Assembly: GCA_030280995.1 (NCBI GenBank)
Contig: JASXTE010000001.1
Coordinates: 30,722,606-30,786,605, forward strand
Length of the DNA stretch: 64,000 nucleotides
Reading direction: 5' to 3'
Source: Hemileia vastatrix
Lineage: Eukaryota; Basidiomycota; Pucciniomycetes; Pucciniales; Zaghouaniaceae
How positions within the stretch are numbered: the first letter of the stretch is position 1; the number at the start of each line of letters is the position of its first letter. Shown here in pieces: positions 45,967 to 54,213 of the stretch. The notes under the pieces were generated by a model. The model did not search any database and was not told the DNA's origin. It saw only the letters and a list, made by a program, of their open reading frames with translations. The position numbers were made by a program, and so were the translations under genes.

Positions 45967-48900
45967 TTAAAATTGTAGTTTATCCTCATTTCGGAGTAAG
46001 ACTTCGGCACTCCTGGTGCCTCTAGGATAGAACCGTTTCACTTGATCGGCTGCTACCCTCTTCTTTAATACTACTCCATCCAACTCTTCTAGCACATATG
46101 AACCGCCAGAAACTTGCTCCTTGATTTTATACGGTCCATTCCACCTATCTGCAAACATCTTTCCCCACTGACTTTCCAAACTCCTATTATACACCAGGAC
46201 CATATCACCTGGGTTCAAAGGTTTCCTTAATCGATGTGCCAACCGCTCATCCCAATATCTGACTGATTGATTTCGGATCTTCATCATCCGCGAATATGCC
46301 TTTTCTAAATATTCTTCTTTCTTTTCTAGCTGCATCATTCTTGCACACAATAATTCTTCAGTAGTTTTGACCGTGTCCCAGTCAACTCCAAGATATGATT
46401 CAGCTTCTAAATCAACCGGTAAAATTGCTTTCTGTCCAAAAACAAGTTCATAAGGTGAAAATCCGGTCGTCCTTTTGGCAGTGATTCGATCAGCAAATAA
46501 AACTAAAGGTAAATAGTGCCTCCACTTTTCGGCACTTGTCCCACACATTTTAACTAAAGCATCCTTAATAACTTGATGCCCTCTTTCAACCATGACTTCA
46601 GCTTCAGGATAATATGGGGTTGCTACCCTAACCTTTGATCCAACTTTCAATACGGCCTTTTTAAACTCTGTCCCAAATTCAGGACCTCCATCTACCGTTA
46701 CCAACTTCATCACCCCATACCTATATACCCAATTATTCAAAAAAAATTCTGCCACTTTTTTGGCAGTTAAATTAATAAGAGGTGCTGCCTCTACCCAACC
46801 AGATAAATCATCTCTGGCCACAATTAAATATTTATACCGTCCCTCTTTTATATGAACGGCATCTAAACTAACTCTTCCAAAGAGCGTATATTCACCGGTC
46901 GTGGGTCCAGGTTCTTTTGGCCTTAAATAACTTCGTCTTTGACATTCTTCGCATGACTGAACCCACTGTTTAACAGCCATCTTCATGCCAGGCCACCAAA
47001 ATCGATCAGAAATTCTTCTAAACGTTTCTCCAACGCCTCTATGCCCGAGATCTTCATGCAGTGATTTCAAAACTAATTCTTGCCCCTTCTCTTGAGTTAT
47101 AACTACTTGAGGATTTGGATACCTTCTCCTCATTAAACGTCGACCAGATAGGTAAAACGTAGATGACTTCCTCTTGATAGCCACCCATTCATCGTCTTCA
47201 CAATCTTCTGGCCTCTCTAAAGTCAACAAATATTTGACTAACAAAAAATAAAAACCAGTCTGACCCCAGACTTCATCTTGAAAATCGATTAATATAACAT
47301 CAATAGGGACTTCTCTATCACCAATATCACCTGCACATGAATGAGCCAATAATCGTTGACCCCTAAATAAATCTTTAATCAAACTATGTTGTCGTTTTTC
47401 TTCTGAACCTTTGGATCCTTTGTAAACCTTATTTGAAAATACCTCTTTCTCTTTATCCACCTTTTTATTTAAATTCTCTAATTCTCCAACATATACACCA
47501 TTCCTTAATTTACTACTATCCCACACTACCAATCCATCTTCCTCTACATACACCACATCTTCTTCTACCTCCTCTCTGCCGAATTTATCTACACCTTTTC
47601 CAACACCTTTATTAACATAAAAACTATTTTCCAGTTTATCCTCTTGGTGGAGGTCATCATCATCATAATCTAAACACAATAGTCCTGCCAGTTTAACCTC
47701 ATGGGGGAGGTAAGGAAAGTCTTCAGCTCCTTTAGTGCTGGCTTTGATAATAGGTATATCTTCATCGAACTCTTCTGAGTCTGAATCTTCTTCAGTGGGT
47801 GGTCTCCTTGATAAACCATCTGGCATAGTAAAAGTTTTGACAGGCTTATGAACTAAATCAAACGAAAAATGTTGAATAAAAGCTACCCATCTCGTCATGG
47901 GTGCGTTCGGTAAACTTGGGGAATTAATCATCTGGATTAACGATTTCGCATCCACTTGCAACTCAAAATGTTGCCCCCACAAAATATGCTGAAGTTTCTT
48001 CAGTATTTTTGCCACACCACATAATTCCAATTTTGGTTGAGAATATCTTGATTCGACCTCAGTAAATACAACAGATTCATACCTAACTGGCCTGATGTAA
48101 CCAGCTTTATCCATCTGAGACAAAACCGCCCCAGCTGCAACCTGACTTGAATCAACTGCTAAATAAATTCTGCCAGCTCCTTTTCCATAATCCAACTTGT
48201 GCAGGACTAAATCCTTCCCTACAACCTCCTTCAACTTCACAAACGCCTTCTCACACTCTTCATCCCACTCCCAGTCTGCATCCTTTCTCGTTAACCGCCT
48301 CAATGGAGCTGCCAATGAATAAAAGTCCTTGATAAACATTCTAACATATACGCAAACGCCTAAAAACCCTCTAACTTCGGTTGTATTCTTGGGTCTTGGC
48401 CAGGACTGAATTTTGTTAACTTTCTTCTTGGACATAATCCTACCCTCTCTACATACCACATGGCCTAATATTTCTAAGGCTGGAACACAACATGAAAATT
48501 TTGAACCTGAAATAGTTAAACCAGCCTCTTCAATTCGAAAGAAGATTCTTTCTAATGTAATTGCAAACTCCCAAATGAATTTGCGTATCCCGGGATTCTC
48601 TTCCAACACCTGGTTATCATAGTCGGTTGTTGGTCCCTTAATTCCTCCATCATCTATAAAGATTCCAGCATATTGTGGAATTTCATCTTGAAGGATCCAA
48701 GCCATCTGAGCTTGATAAACTGCAACCAAATTTGTTGCTCCTTGAGGTAATCTTGTTAACTGTAAATGTCCTAGTGGCGTATCGAATGTAGTGAGAGGCC
48801 TTGAGTCCGGATGTAACTCTCTCTCATCATATCCACCCATAATATCTCCCAAACCATAACACACTCTCCCTGCAAACGCTTCGACAAACTCCTCAGCACT

Positions 48901-50310
48901 AGGCAGTATCCCAGCATCCTTTATTGTAACCCTATTTAATTCCCTAAGATCATGAACAACTCTAAGCTTGCCATTCGGTTTCTTGATACAAAATACCGGA
49001 CTAGAATAACTTGATGTTGATTGCTCATACAGTCCAGTGCGTATCCGTTCTCTGACAACTTCGATATAAGCTTCTTTCAATGCAGCCGGAATAGGAATCG
49101 GTTTCTGCTGCCACGGTTCATGACATACCACAGGAATCTTGTAAGGCTCCCCATAGGAATGCTTCAACACACCCCTCTCCTCTTCCACAAAAGCAATGGC
49201 CTTCTCTCGCTTGACCATCACATCCAACAACAACTTCTTCTCTTCTCCAGACAACCAACCATCAGGTCCAAAATTAACAACACCCAGTCTCTCAAAAGTG
49301 ATTCTTGACGTCTCAGAAAATTCAGGCGGATTCTTTACCAAGGGACTTTCATAAGGATCTCTTGATAACCTTGGTCTTCTCAAAGGTGGATTTAATTCAG
49401 CAGGTAGCAGTTCATTAATAGGTCGAACTTTATTTGCTACTTTCTTATATTTGGCTGCGTCCACATCTAAATAAGCTTGAGGTAAATCATTTACTTTTGT
49501 ATCGCCATTAAAACTTTCATCAAATGAATCTTCTTCATCGCCAGAATCGGAATAAGAAAAATTAGAAAAATATTTTATTTCATTTTTAAATTTTACACTT
49601 TTCTCCTTTCCCTCGTCTAATTTATAAACAGATTTTCCAACACCTTTGCTTCCCTTATCCAACAGTAAATCACCCGTAAAGAAAGTTGGCAGTTTAACCT
49701 CTTGCTGGAGGACCGGAATTGAATTTTCACAAAAATTATTTTTTTGTGTTTTAATTATACTGAGATTTTTTATCGGATTTTGATGTGATATTTGCAGTTT
49801 ACCCTCTTGCTGGAGGTCCGTAATAGAAGGAGATAATTGCAGTTTAACCTCTTGCTGGAGGTCCCGAATAACATTTTCACATAAGTTATTTTTTTGTGTT
49901 TTACTTATACTGAGATTTTTAATCGAGTTTTGATGTAATTTTTGCAGTTTACCCTCTTGCTGGAGGCTCTGAATAGAAGGTGATAATTGCAGTTTAAACT
50001 CTTGCTGGAGGTCACAAAACATACCCTTCCAATTTTTATCCAACCTAATTTGGCCCATTTTGCCTTTTTCACCGTTTTTAAATTTAATAGAAAAACCGGG
50101 TAAATCCAATAAACATATAGAAAAGTCCATAACATATTTGCACTCCAAAGTAATATTAACAGAAAATAATTGAGAATCCACTTGAATTATCTCCAAGTGA
50201 GCTGACCTATTGCAATCCGGGATCTCATCCTGAGGAGAGATTACAACATTAGAGTGATCAGCCCCTGCTACCCCAAAAAATGAGGGCTTCCATCCCTTTC
50301 CAACAAACAT
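45967..50310 (-). CDS. Gypsy-A pol (RT, RNase H, integrase), 1447 aa
   Basis: Expressed by -1 frameshift from gag: the pol frame overlaps the gag end, and the frame's first methionine at 50310 need not be a real start. Residues about 100-210 hold repeats of LQQEGKLQ type. RT follows: GLYEQSTSSYSSPVFCIKKP near 440, LTRLPQGATNL, catalytic FIDDGG near 553. RNase H begins near 717 (IYLAVDSSQ, LELCGVAKIL). The HHCC zinc finger is at about 1085-1120 (HEDLGHRG to CEECQRR). Integrase D, D, E lie in DAVHIKEG (about 1150), VDGGPEF (about 1207) and EVMVERGH (about 1240). A GPY/F module (WNGPYKIKEQ, about 1390) ends it, without a chromodomain. The frame is fully open, so recent activity is plausible. Confidence 0.95.
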   Translation of the reverse strand: MFVGKGWKPSFFGVAGADHSNVVISPQDEIPDCNRSAHLEIIQVDSQLFSVNITLECKYVMDFSICLLDLPGFSIKFKNGEKGKMGQIRLDKNWKGMFCDLQQEFKLQLSPSIQSLQQEGKLQKLHQNSIKNLSISKTQKNNLCENVIRDLQQEVKLQLSPSITDLQQEGKLQISHQNPIKNLSIIKTQKNNFCENSIPVLQQEVKLPTFFTGDLLLDKGSKGVGKSVYKLDEGKEKSVKFKNEIKYFSNFSYSDSGDEEDSFDESFNGDTKVNDLPQAYLDVDAAKYKKVANKVRPINELLPAELNPPLRRPRLSRDPYESPLVKNPPEFSETSRITFERLGVVNFGPDGWLSGEEKKLLLDVMVKREKAIAFVEEERGVLKHSYGEPYKIPVVCHEPWQQKPIPIPAALKEAYIEVVRERIRTGLYEQSTSSYSSPVFCIKKPNGKLRVVHDLRELNRVTIKDAGILPSAEEFVEAFAGRVCYGLGDIMGGYDERELHPDSRPLTTFDTPLGHLQLTRLPQGATNLVAVYQAQMAWILQDEIPQYAGIFIDDGGIKGPTTDYDNQVLEENPGIRKFIWEFAITLERIFFRIEEAGLTISGSKFSCCVPALEILGHVVCREGRIMSKKKVNKIQSWPRPKNTTEVRGFLGVCVYVRMFIKDFYSLAAPLRRLTRKDADWEWDEECEKAFVKLKEVVGKDLVLHKLDYGKGAGRIYLAVDSSQVAAGAVLSQMDKAGYIRPVRYESVVFTEVESRYSQPKLELCGVAKILKKLQHILWGQHFELQVDAKSLIQMINSPSLPNAPMTRWVAFIQHFSFDLVHKPVKTFTMPDGLSRRPPTEEDSDSEEFDEDIPIIKASTKGAEDFPYLPHEVKLAGLLCLDYDDDDLHQEDKLENSFYVNKGVGKGVDKFGREEVEEDVVYVEEDGLVVWDSSKLRNGVYVGELENLNKKVDKEKEVFSNKVYKGSKGSEEKRQHSLIKDLFRGQRLLAHSCAGDIGDREVPIDVILIDFQDEVWGQTGFYFLLVKYLLTLERPEDCEDDEWVAIKRKSSTFYLSGRRLMRRRYPNPQVVITQEKGQELVLKSLHEDLGHRGVGETFRRISDRFWWPGMKMAVKQWVQSCEECQRRSYLRPKEPGPTTGEYTLFGRVSLDAVHIKEGRYKYLIVARDDLSGWVEAAPLINLTAKKVAEFFLNNWVYRYGVMKLVTVDGGPEFGTEFKKAVLKVGSKVRVATPYYPEAEVMVERGHQVIKDALVKMCGTSAEKWRHYLPLVLFADRITAKRTTGFSPYELVFGQKAILPVDLEAESYLGVDWDTVKTTEELLCARMMQLEKKEEYLEKAYSRMMKIRNQSVRYWDERLAHRLRKPLNPGDMVLVYNRSLESQWGKMFADRWNGPYKIKEQVSGGSYVLEELDGVVLKKRVAADQVKRFYPRGTRSAEVLLRNEDKLQF
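47632..47710 (+). other. Two CAGTTTA-box hairpins inside pol
   Basis: Copies at 47632-47653 (CCTC-TTGGTG-GAGG) and 47689-47710 (CCTC-ATGGGG-GAGG). The second is conserved in gypsy-A2 at 16475-16497, where the loop and a stem base differ. They lie between RNase H and the integrase zinc finger. Confidence 0.75.
49690..50011 (+). repeat. Coding tandem repeat carrying five CAGTTTA-box hairpins
   Basis: Hairpin copies at 49690, 49795, 49840, 49945 and 49990, spaced 105, 45, 105 and 45 bp, so a 150-bp unit is repeated. In pol it encodes repeats of LQQE-KLQ and KNLSI-KTQKNN. Stems are mostly CCTC/GAGG around TTGCTG. Spacing keeps the frame. Confidence 0.85.
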
Positions 50311-52877
50311 AATTCACCAGAAGCCGTCCGTTTTATATGCCGCTTCTTGGTGCAAACACAACACTGGCACAGAGTAGTAATCCCTGGCCGTGTTTCCCAA
50401 CCTTCATCTCCAGGAGGCGCTAACCGCATATGTAACCTCCACATATCTTCACCAGTGATCTCCAAACTAATCCCCATGCCAGCTTGATACCCTATCCTGG
50501 CCTCAAAATCCATCAAAAAAGGACCACCAAGAACAGTTTTGACTGCTCCTCTGGCCACATAAAAGTGAACCTTACCAACAGATCCACCAATGCCTAACCT
50601 GACATGCTCAGCTGTACCCATCAGCTCGGTTGCATGCCCTCCAATGCCTCTGAGGTTTCCCCCAGTTCCACTTTTAATTGGCAAGCCTATACTCGTCGCT
50701 TTCTCCAATGAAATTAAATTAATTTGAGACCCTGAATCGACCAAGGCCTTTACTTCTTTACCGTTAAGAGTTACCACCAGGTAACCCAGGGGAGCGGAAA
50801 AATGCGTATCTACATCTTCCCCAAACTTTTCAGCATTTTCACAAATATATTCCACCTCTCCAGTGGAAACCCGACGCCTCGTCAAATGCTTCTTTTGCTT
50901 TTCAGCAAGCGCCGGACTAATCGTAAATAACTCCCCCAAAGATAAGGGAATCTGAAGTTGATTCACCCTATTCAAAACTGCGTCCATCGCATTAGCTTGA
51001 CCAGAAACTACTGGCCACTCATACTGGACCTTTGGTTTAACAACCTTGGCCCTGGGTACCTCTTGAGGTCCAACCGAGCCATCTTCACCCCCCATAATAA
51101 CATCTTCACTTTCTATAACCCTAACTCCGTCACCAGCTTCTTGCACTAATCCTGATCCGTCGCTAGTCCTTCTTACTCCCTCCATTGGGATGGGACCGCT
51201 AAAACTTGGTCTGGGTAAAGACGCCAACGGTACATCCTCCTCAGAATCCGAATCATCCTCTGGCATAGGCTCACCATTTAAATCAAACTTGCCATAACTA
51301 GGGGGCCCCATATCAGCAATCCCCTTCTGCATCTTATATAATTCATCCTTAGAGTAAGGGTTCAATTTGTTGGCGGCAGTTTGAGAACTAGAATTCTTGT
51401 CCTTAGAGTAAGGGTTCACTTTGTTATTGGCCTTGCCAGGATTAGCCCTCAATTGGCTCTGAATGCTACTTTTCGCCTTAGTAGCAGCTGCTCTTCTAGC
51501 AGCATTAACATCGTATTTGCCAGCCATACAGCTACCCTCCACTTGAGCAACCGTCGCCAGCTCTAAACCACCAAAAGAAGTAGAAAATGTGGCTTTACTG
51601 ACCTCTTTCTCCTTGTCCTTGTCAGCTTTACCACCATTACCATTACCATTTTTGCCACTCTTGGCATTAACATCTTCATCTGTCACCTCTTCAAATCTGG
51701 CTCTCCTTTCAGCCGTTAAACTTCTTCTGACCAAATCAGAAGGAGACTGTCCATCACTGGGCTTGATGAACGAACCATCAGGAAATTTATAAACTTTACC
51801 ATCAAATAAAACTCGCCCAGCATCCATATCCTTATCAAGAGCAAAACAAACTGTTGCTCTGTGCCCTCTCCTATTACAATAGGAGCACACCTTTGGCTCA
51901 TCGTAGCCACTTCTATATCCATTTCCACCATTCCCACCATTTCTCCCATTGCCTGGGAAGCGGTTACCATTATTATTGCCATTATAATTTCGACGTTCAT
52001 ACCCTCTGGACTGATAAGAAGTTGACGTCGACGAAGAAGCGATTGGGGCCTTGTTGGCCTTCTGGGTTTCTTGAACAAATATTTTTAATTGTTTTGTTAA
52101 ATCGGCCAGGTGATCGACCATCTTATTGTCTACATTGCCCTCAACTTTAGCAGCAGGTAATCCCATTTGAGCCTTCTTGGCCTCCTGGGCTTTGACCATA
52201 ATATCGTTGTTTTCGGCCAAAACTTCGCTAACCTTGCTAACATATTGAGTGCAGGACTCTTGATATTTGTCCAACGCCAATAACTTTAAATGGGCTTGAA
52301 TGTTCTCTTTGATAACCTCCAGAGCCGGCAGCTTCTGCTCACCATTAGGCAGTTCCTTCATCAAATCTTTTCTTGAAAGATCCTTCAAGACGTCCATTCG
52401 AATATCCCTGCTGCATGCTGTCCAAAACAAATCTTTTGCTTGGTTCTCATGCACTAACTCGTCCACCAGTATGAGATATTCCACCACTTCATCAAACTGA
52501 ACACAGAGCTTTTTGAAGTCAGCCATAGAAGAAACTCCACCTTTTGCTTGCCAGTCTCCAACAATTTTATTGAGGTCCATCATAGTAAACCTAACACCCC
52601 ATCTATCAACCATAGCTTTAGAAAGCTTAACCCAATCCTTGTCCTTGAATGCCTGCATAGCAATAACCTCTTTTTCCACCTCCCTATCAGCAATAAAAAA
52701 TCTAACTTGCTTCACCATATCCACATGGGAAGCACCATCAACAGCAGCAGCAGCTTCATACCTGCTAATGAACCATTTAACCTCCTCCCCATCAAACTTT
52801 GGGCCATCCCAAGAAACAATTCTAACTGAGGGAGTAAGAGGGTTAGAAGATCCAGAAGCAACAGCAGAAGAAGACAT
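50268..52877 (-). CDS. Gypsy-A gag-protease, 869 aa
   Basis: Starts MSSSAVASGSSNPLTPSVRI at 52877. Order: capsid-like helical region (SWDGPKFDGEEVKWFISRYE to about residue 290), a glycine and asparagine-rich stretch, CCHC zinc knuckle CSYCNRRGHRATVC at about 328-342, a lysine-rich linker, an acidic stretch with DDSDSEEDVPLASLP, and an aspartic protease with ALVDSGSQINLIS near residue 714. The stop TAG at 50268-50270 is preceded by the slippery site. Gag and protease share one frame and pol is reached only by frameshift, which would limit pol dosage. Confidence 0.94.
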   Translation of the reverse strand: MSSSAVASGSSNPLTPSVRIVSWDGPKFDGEEVKWFISRYEAAAAVDGASHVDMVKQVRFFIADREVEKEVIAMQAFKDKDWVKLSKAMVDRWGVRFTMMDLNKIVGDWQAKGGVSSMADFKKLCVQFDEVVEYLILVDELVHENQAKDLFWTACSRDIRMDVLKDLSRKDLMKELPNGEQKLPALEVIKENIQAHLKLLALDKYQESCTQYVSKVSEVLAENNDIMVKAQEAKKAQMGLPAAKVEGNVDNKMVDHLADLTKQLKIFVQETQKANKAPIASSSTSTSYQSRGYERRNYNGNNNGNRFPGNGRNGGNGGNGYRSGYDEPKVCSYCNRRGHRATVCFALDKDMDAGRVLFDGKVYKFPDGSFIKPSDGQSPSDLVRRSLTAERRARFEEVTDEDVNAKSGKNGNGNGGKADKDKEKEVSKATFSTSFGGLELATVAQVEGSCMAGKYDVNAARRAAATKAKSSIQSQLRANPGKANNKVNPYSKDKNSSSQTAANKLNPYSKDELYKMQKGIADMGPPSYGKFDLNGEPMPEDDSDSEEDVPLASLPRPSFSGPIPMEGVRRTSDGSGLVQEAGDGVRVIESEDVIMGGEDGSVGPQEVPRAKVVKPKVQYEWPVVSGQANAMDAVLNRVNQLQIPLSLGELFTISPALAEKQKKHLTRRRVSTGEVEYICENAEKFGEDVDTHFSAPLGYLVVTLNGKEVKALVDSGSQINLISLEKATSIGLPIKSGTGGNLRGIGGHATELMGTAEHVRLGIGGSVGKVHFYVARGAVKTVLGGPFLMDFEARIGYQAGMGISLEITGEDMWRLHMRLAPPGDEGWETRPGITTLCQCCVCTKKRHIKRTASGELCLLERDGSPHFLG
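50274..50280 (-). other. -1 frameshift slippery site T-TTT-TTG
   Basis: Minus-strand gag codons read CAT TTT TTG GGG TAG. The heptamer T-TTT-TTG sits one codon before the stop, in the proper phase for -1 slippage. After the slip the frame reads FFGVAGADHS and joins pol. Gypsy-A2 has T-TTT-TTA in the same spot. A downstream stimulatory structure was not identified. Confidence 0.8.
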
Positions 52878-53030
52878 CCCAATAAGTAATGAAAAGCGTT
52901 AACAATCAATAAAATAACAAGCCTCTTGCAGGCCAATAACAAAAATCCAATTAGAGTTCCAGAAAATAAGCCTCTTGCAGGCTAATAACGTTCTTGATCC
53001 AAGTAAGTCTTTTAAAGAAAGCTAGAGAAA
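52878..53030 (-). other. Gypsy-A leader with duplicated hairpin
   Basis: Two copies of GCCT-CTTGC-AGGC on the plus strand, at 52921-52933 and 52969-52983 (the second extended to AGCCT/AGGCT), each followed by AATAAC. They resemble in placement the CTGAA hairpins of gypsy-A2. Confidence 0.6.
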
Positions 53031-53052
53031 TCGAACCCCACGTTGGGCGCCA
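53031..53052 (-). promoter_or_regulatory. Primer binding site of gypsy-A
   Basis: Minus strand TGGCGCCCAACGTGGGG followed by TTCGA, two bases from the LTR. Its complement folds as a tRNA 3' half: T-loop TTCGAAC, T-stem CCCAC, acceptor GTTGGGC, G, CCA. The acceptor and discriminator fit lysine tRNA (inferred). Confidence 0.85.
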
Positions 53053-53054
53053 AC

Positions 53055-54213
53055 TATGGTAAGGTAAACTCTTACAGTCGCCTTGCTGTAAGCAGAATCC
53101 GGAGGAGATATGTGGATTTAGCCGAAAACCCCGTCCTTCCAATAAAAATAACAAAATGGGAATTCTAAATCACTAAGCTAACCAATCTACTTGGATCTGA
53201 TTGATGAAAATAATGAAACTCTAAAATATTTAACGCTTATTGAGATTAAAAGAAAGTGGCTGTTGAGAAAGAAATACTGATAACAACAATTAAGGTGTAC
53301 CAGTGAAAGATCTGTAAAGATTGACTTTTATGTTTTTATAATAATTTAAGTTTTTATGAGACAGCAATAATCAAGTCCCAGAGATGAAGACCTTTCTAAA
53401 GATACCCTGTATGAAGTGTGATTTAAATTGTTGAGTAGTATTTCTAAAATGTTATATATAAAATATAAAGTTATAAGGGTATTACAAATTTATTTAATTT
53501 GTTGAGTAATAAAAAATAAGACTGTGGTGGTTAAAGATTAAGCTGTATGATGTGTCCCCCCCTCTCAATTTCGAATTTGAGAAGCGCTTAAGTATTCCTA
53601 GTCACGTGCCTAAGTTTTCCCCTCCAGAGCTTTTCCAGAGTCAATCCGGAGCCCGTACGGAGCCGGAACGGAGTCCGTACGGAGTCGAAGCGGAGTCCGT
53701 ATGGAGTCCGTACGGAGTCAAAACGGAGTCTGTCCGGACTTCCGGACTCAATTAGAACCTTAAAACTATAAGAAAAAATCTAGAAAAATTACACATAATA
53801 GAGCTATTTCCCTTTTACATACCAAACTAATTTTCGTAGTCTGCGCAGCACTAATTACCCCATGAAAATTCATCAAAGTTAAGTAATTTTTGAAATCGTA
53901 AATATTTCTATAAAACTTTAAAATTCATTTAAAAATATAAGAAAAATAGTAAAAATTCTGGGAAAATTTCCTAAGGTTCTTGATAGACTTGACTTGATAC
54001 TTATAAATTTTTCAGACCCTAAAAATAAGTTTTCTCCGTAAAATAAATTGTATTTGTGTAGGCATTTGCTCGTGACCAATTTCTTCATATTTAAAACTCA
54101 AATAAATTAAATAAAACCCTTTTATATATAAAAAAAATAATAACGCCAATCTTGCACGCCGTAATAACTCCATTTACGTACTTAGGTGCCGTTCTAAACT
54201 TTAGGCTACCACA
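53055..54213 (-). repeat. 5' LTR of gypsy-A
   Basis: 1159 bp. Differs from the 3' LTR by 45 bp in the GGAGTCCGTACGGAGTC-type minisatellite (53640-53750) and by scattered substitutions, so the insertion is recent but not brand new. Confidence 0.95.

Larger units (their letters stand above)
40742..54213 (-). mobile_element. Gypsy-A, complete Ty3/gypsy element of 13.5 kb
   Basis: Ends are inverted (minus strand TGTGGTA at the start, TACCATA at the end), flanked by ACGT at 40738-40741 and 54214-54217. Order on the minus strand: 5' LTR, primer site, leader, gag-pro, -1 frameshift site, pol, a long 3' region with two antisense genes, polypurine tract, 3' LTR. Both main frames are open. The element is longer than most of its kind because of about 4.1 kb between pol and the 3' LTR. 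Confidence 0.95.

Noticed and set aside
47433..52902. Plus-strand frames of 60-129 aa across gypsy-A gag and pol
   Set aside because: They are shadows of the open gag and pol frames on the minus strand and have no conserved counterpart in gypsy-A2.
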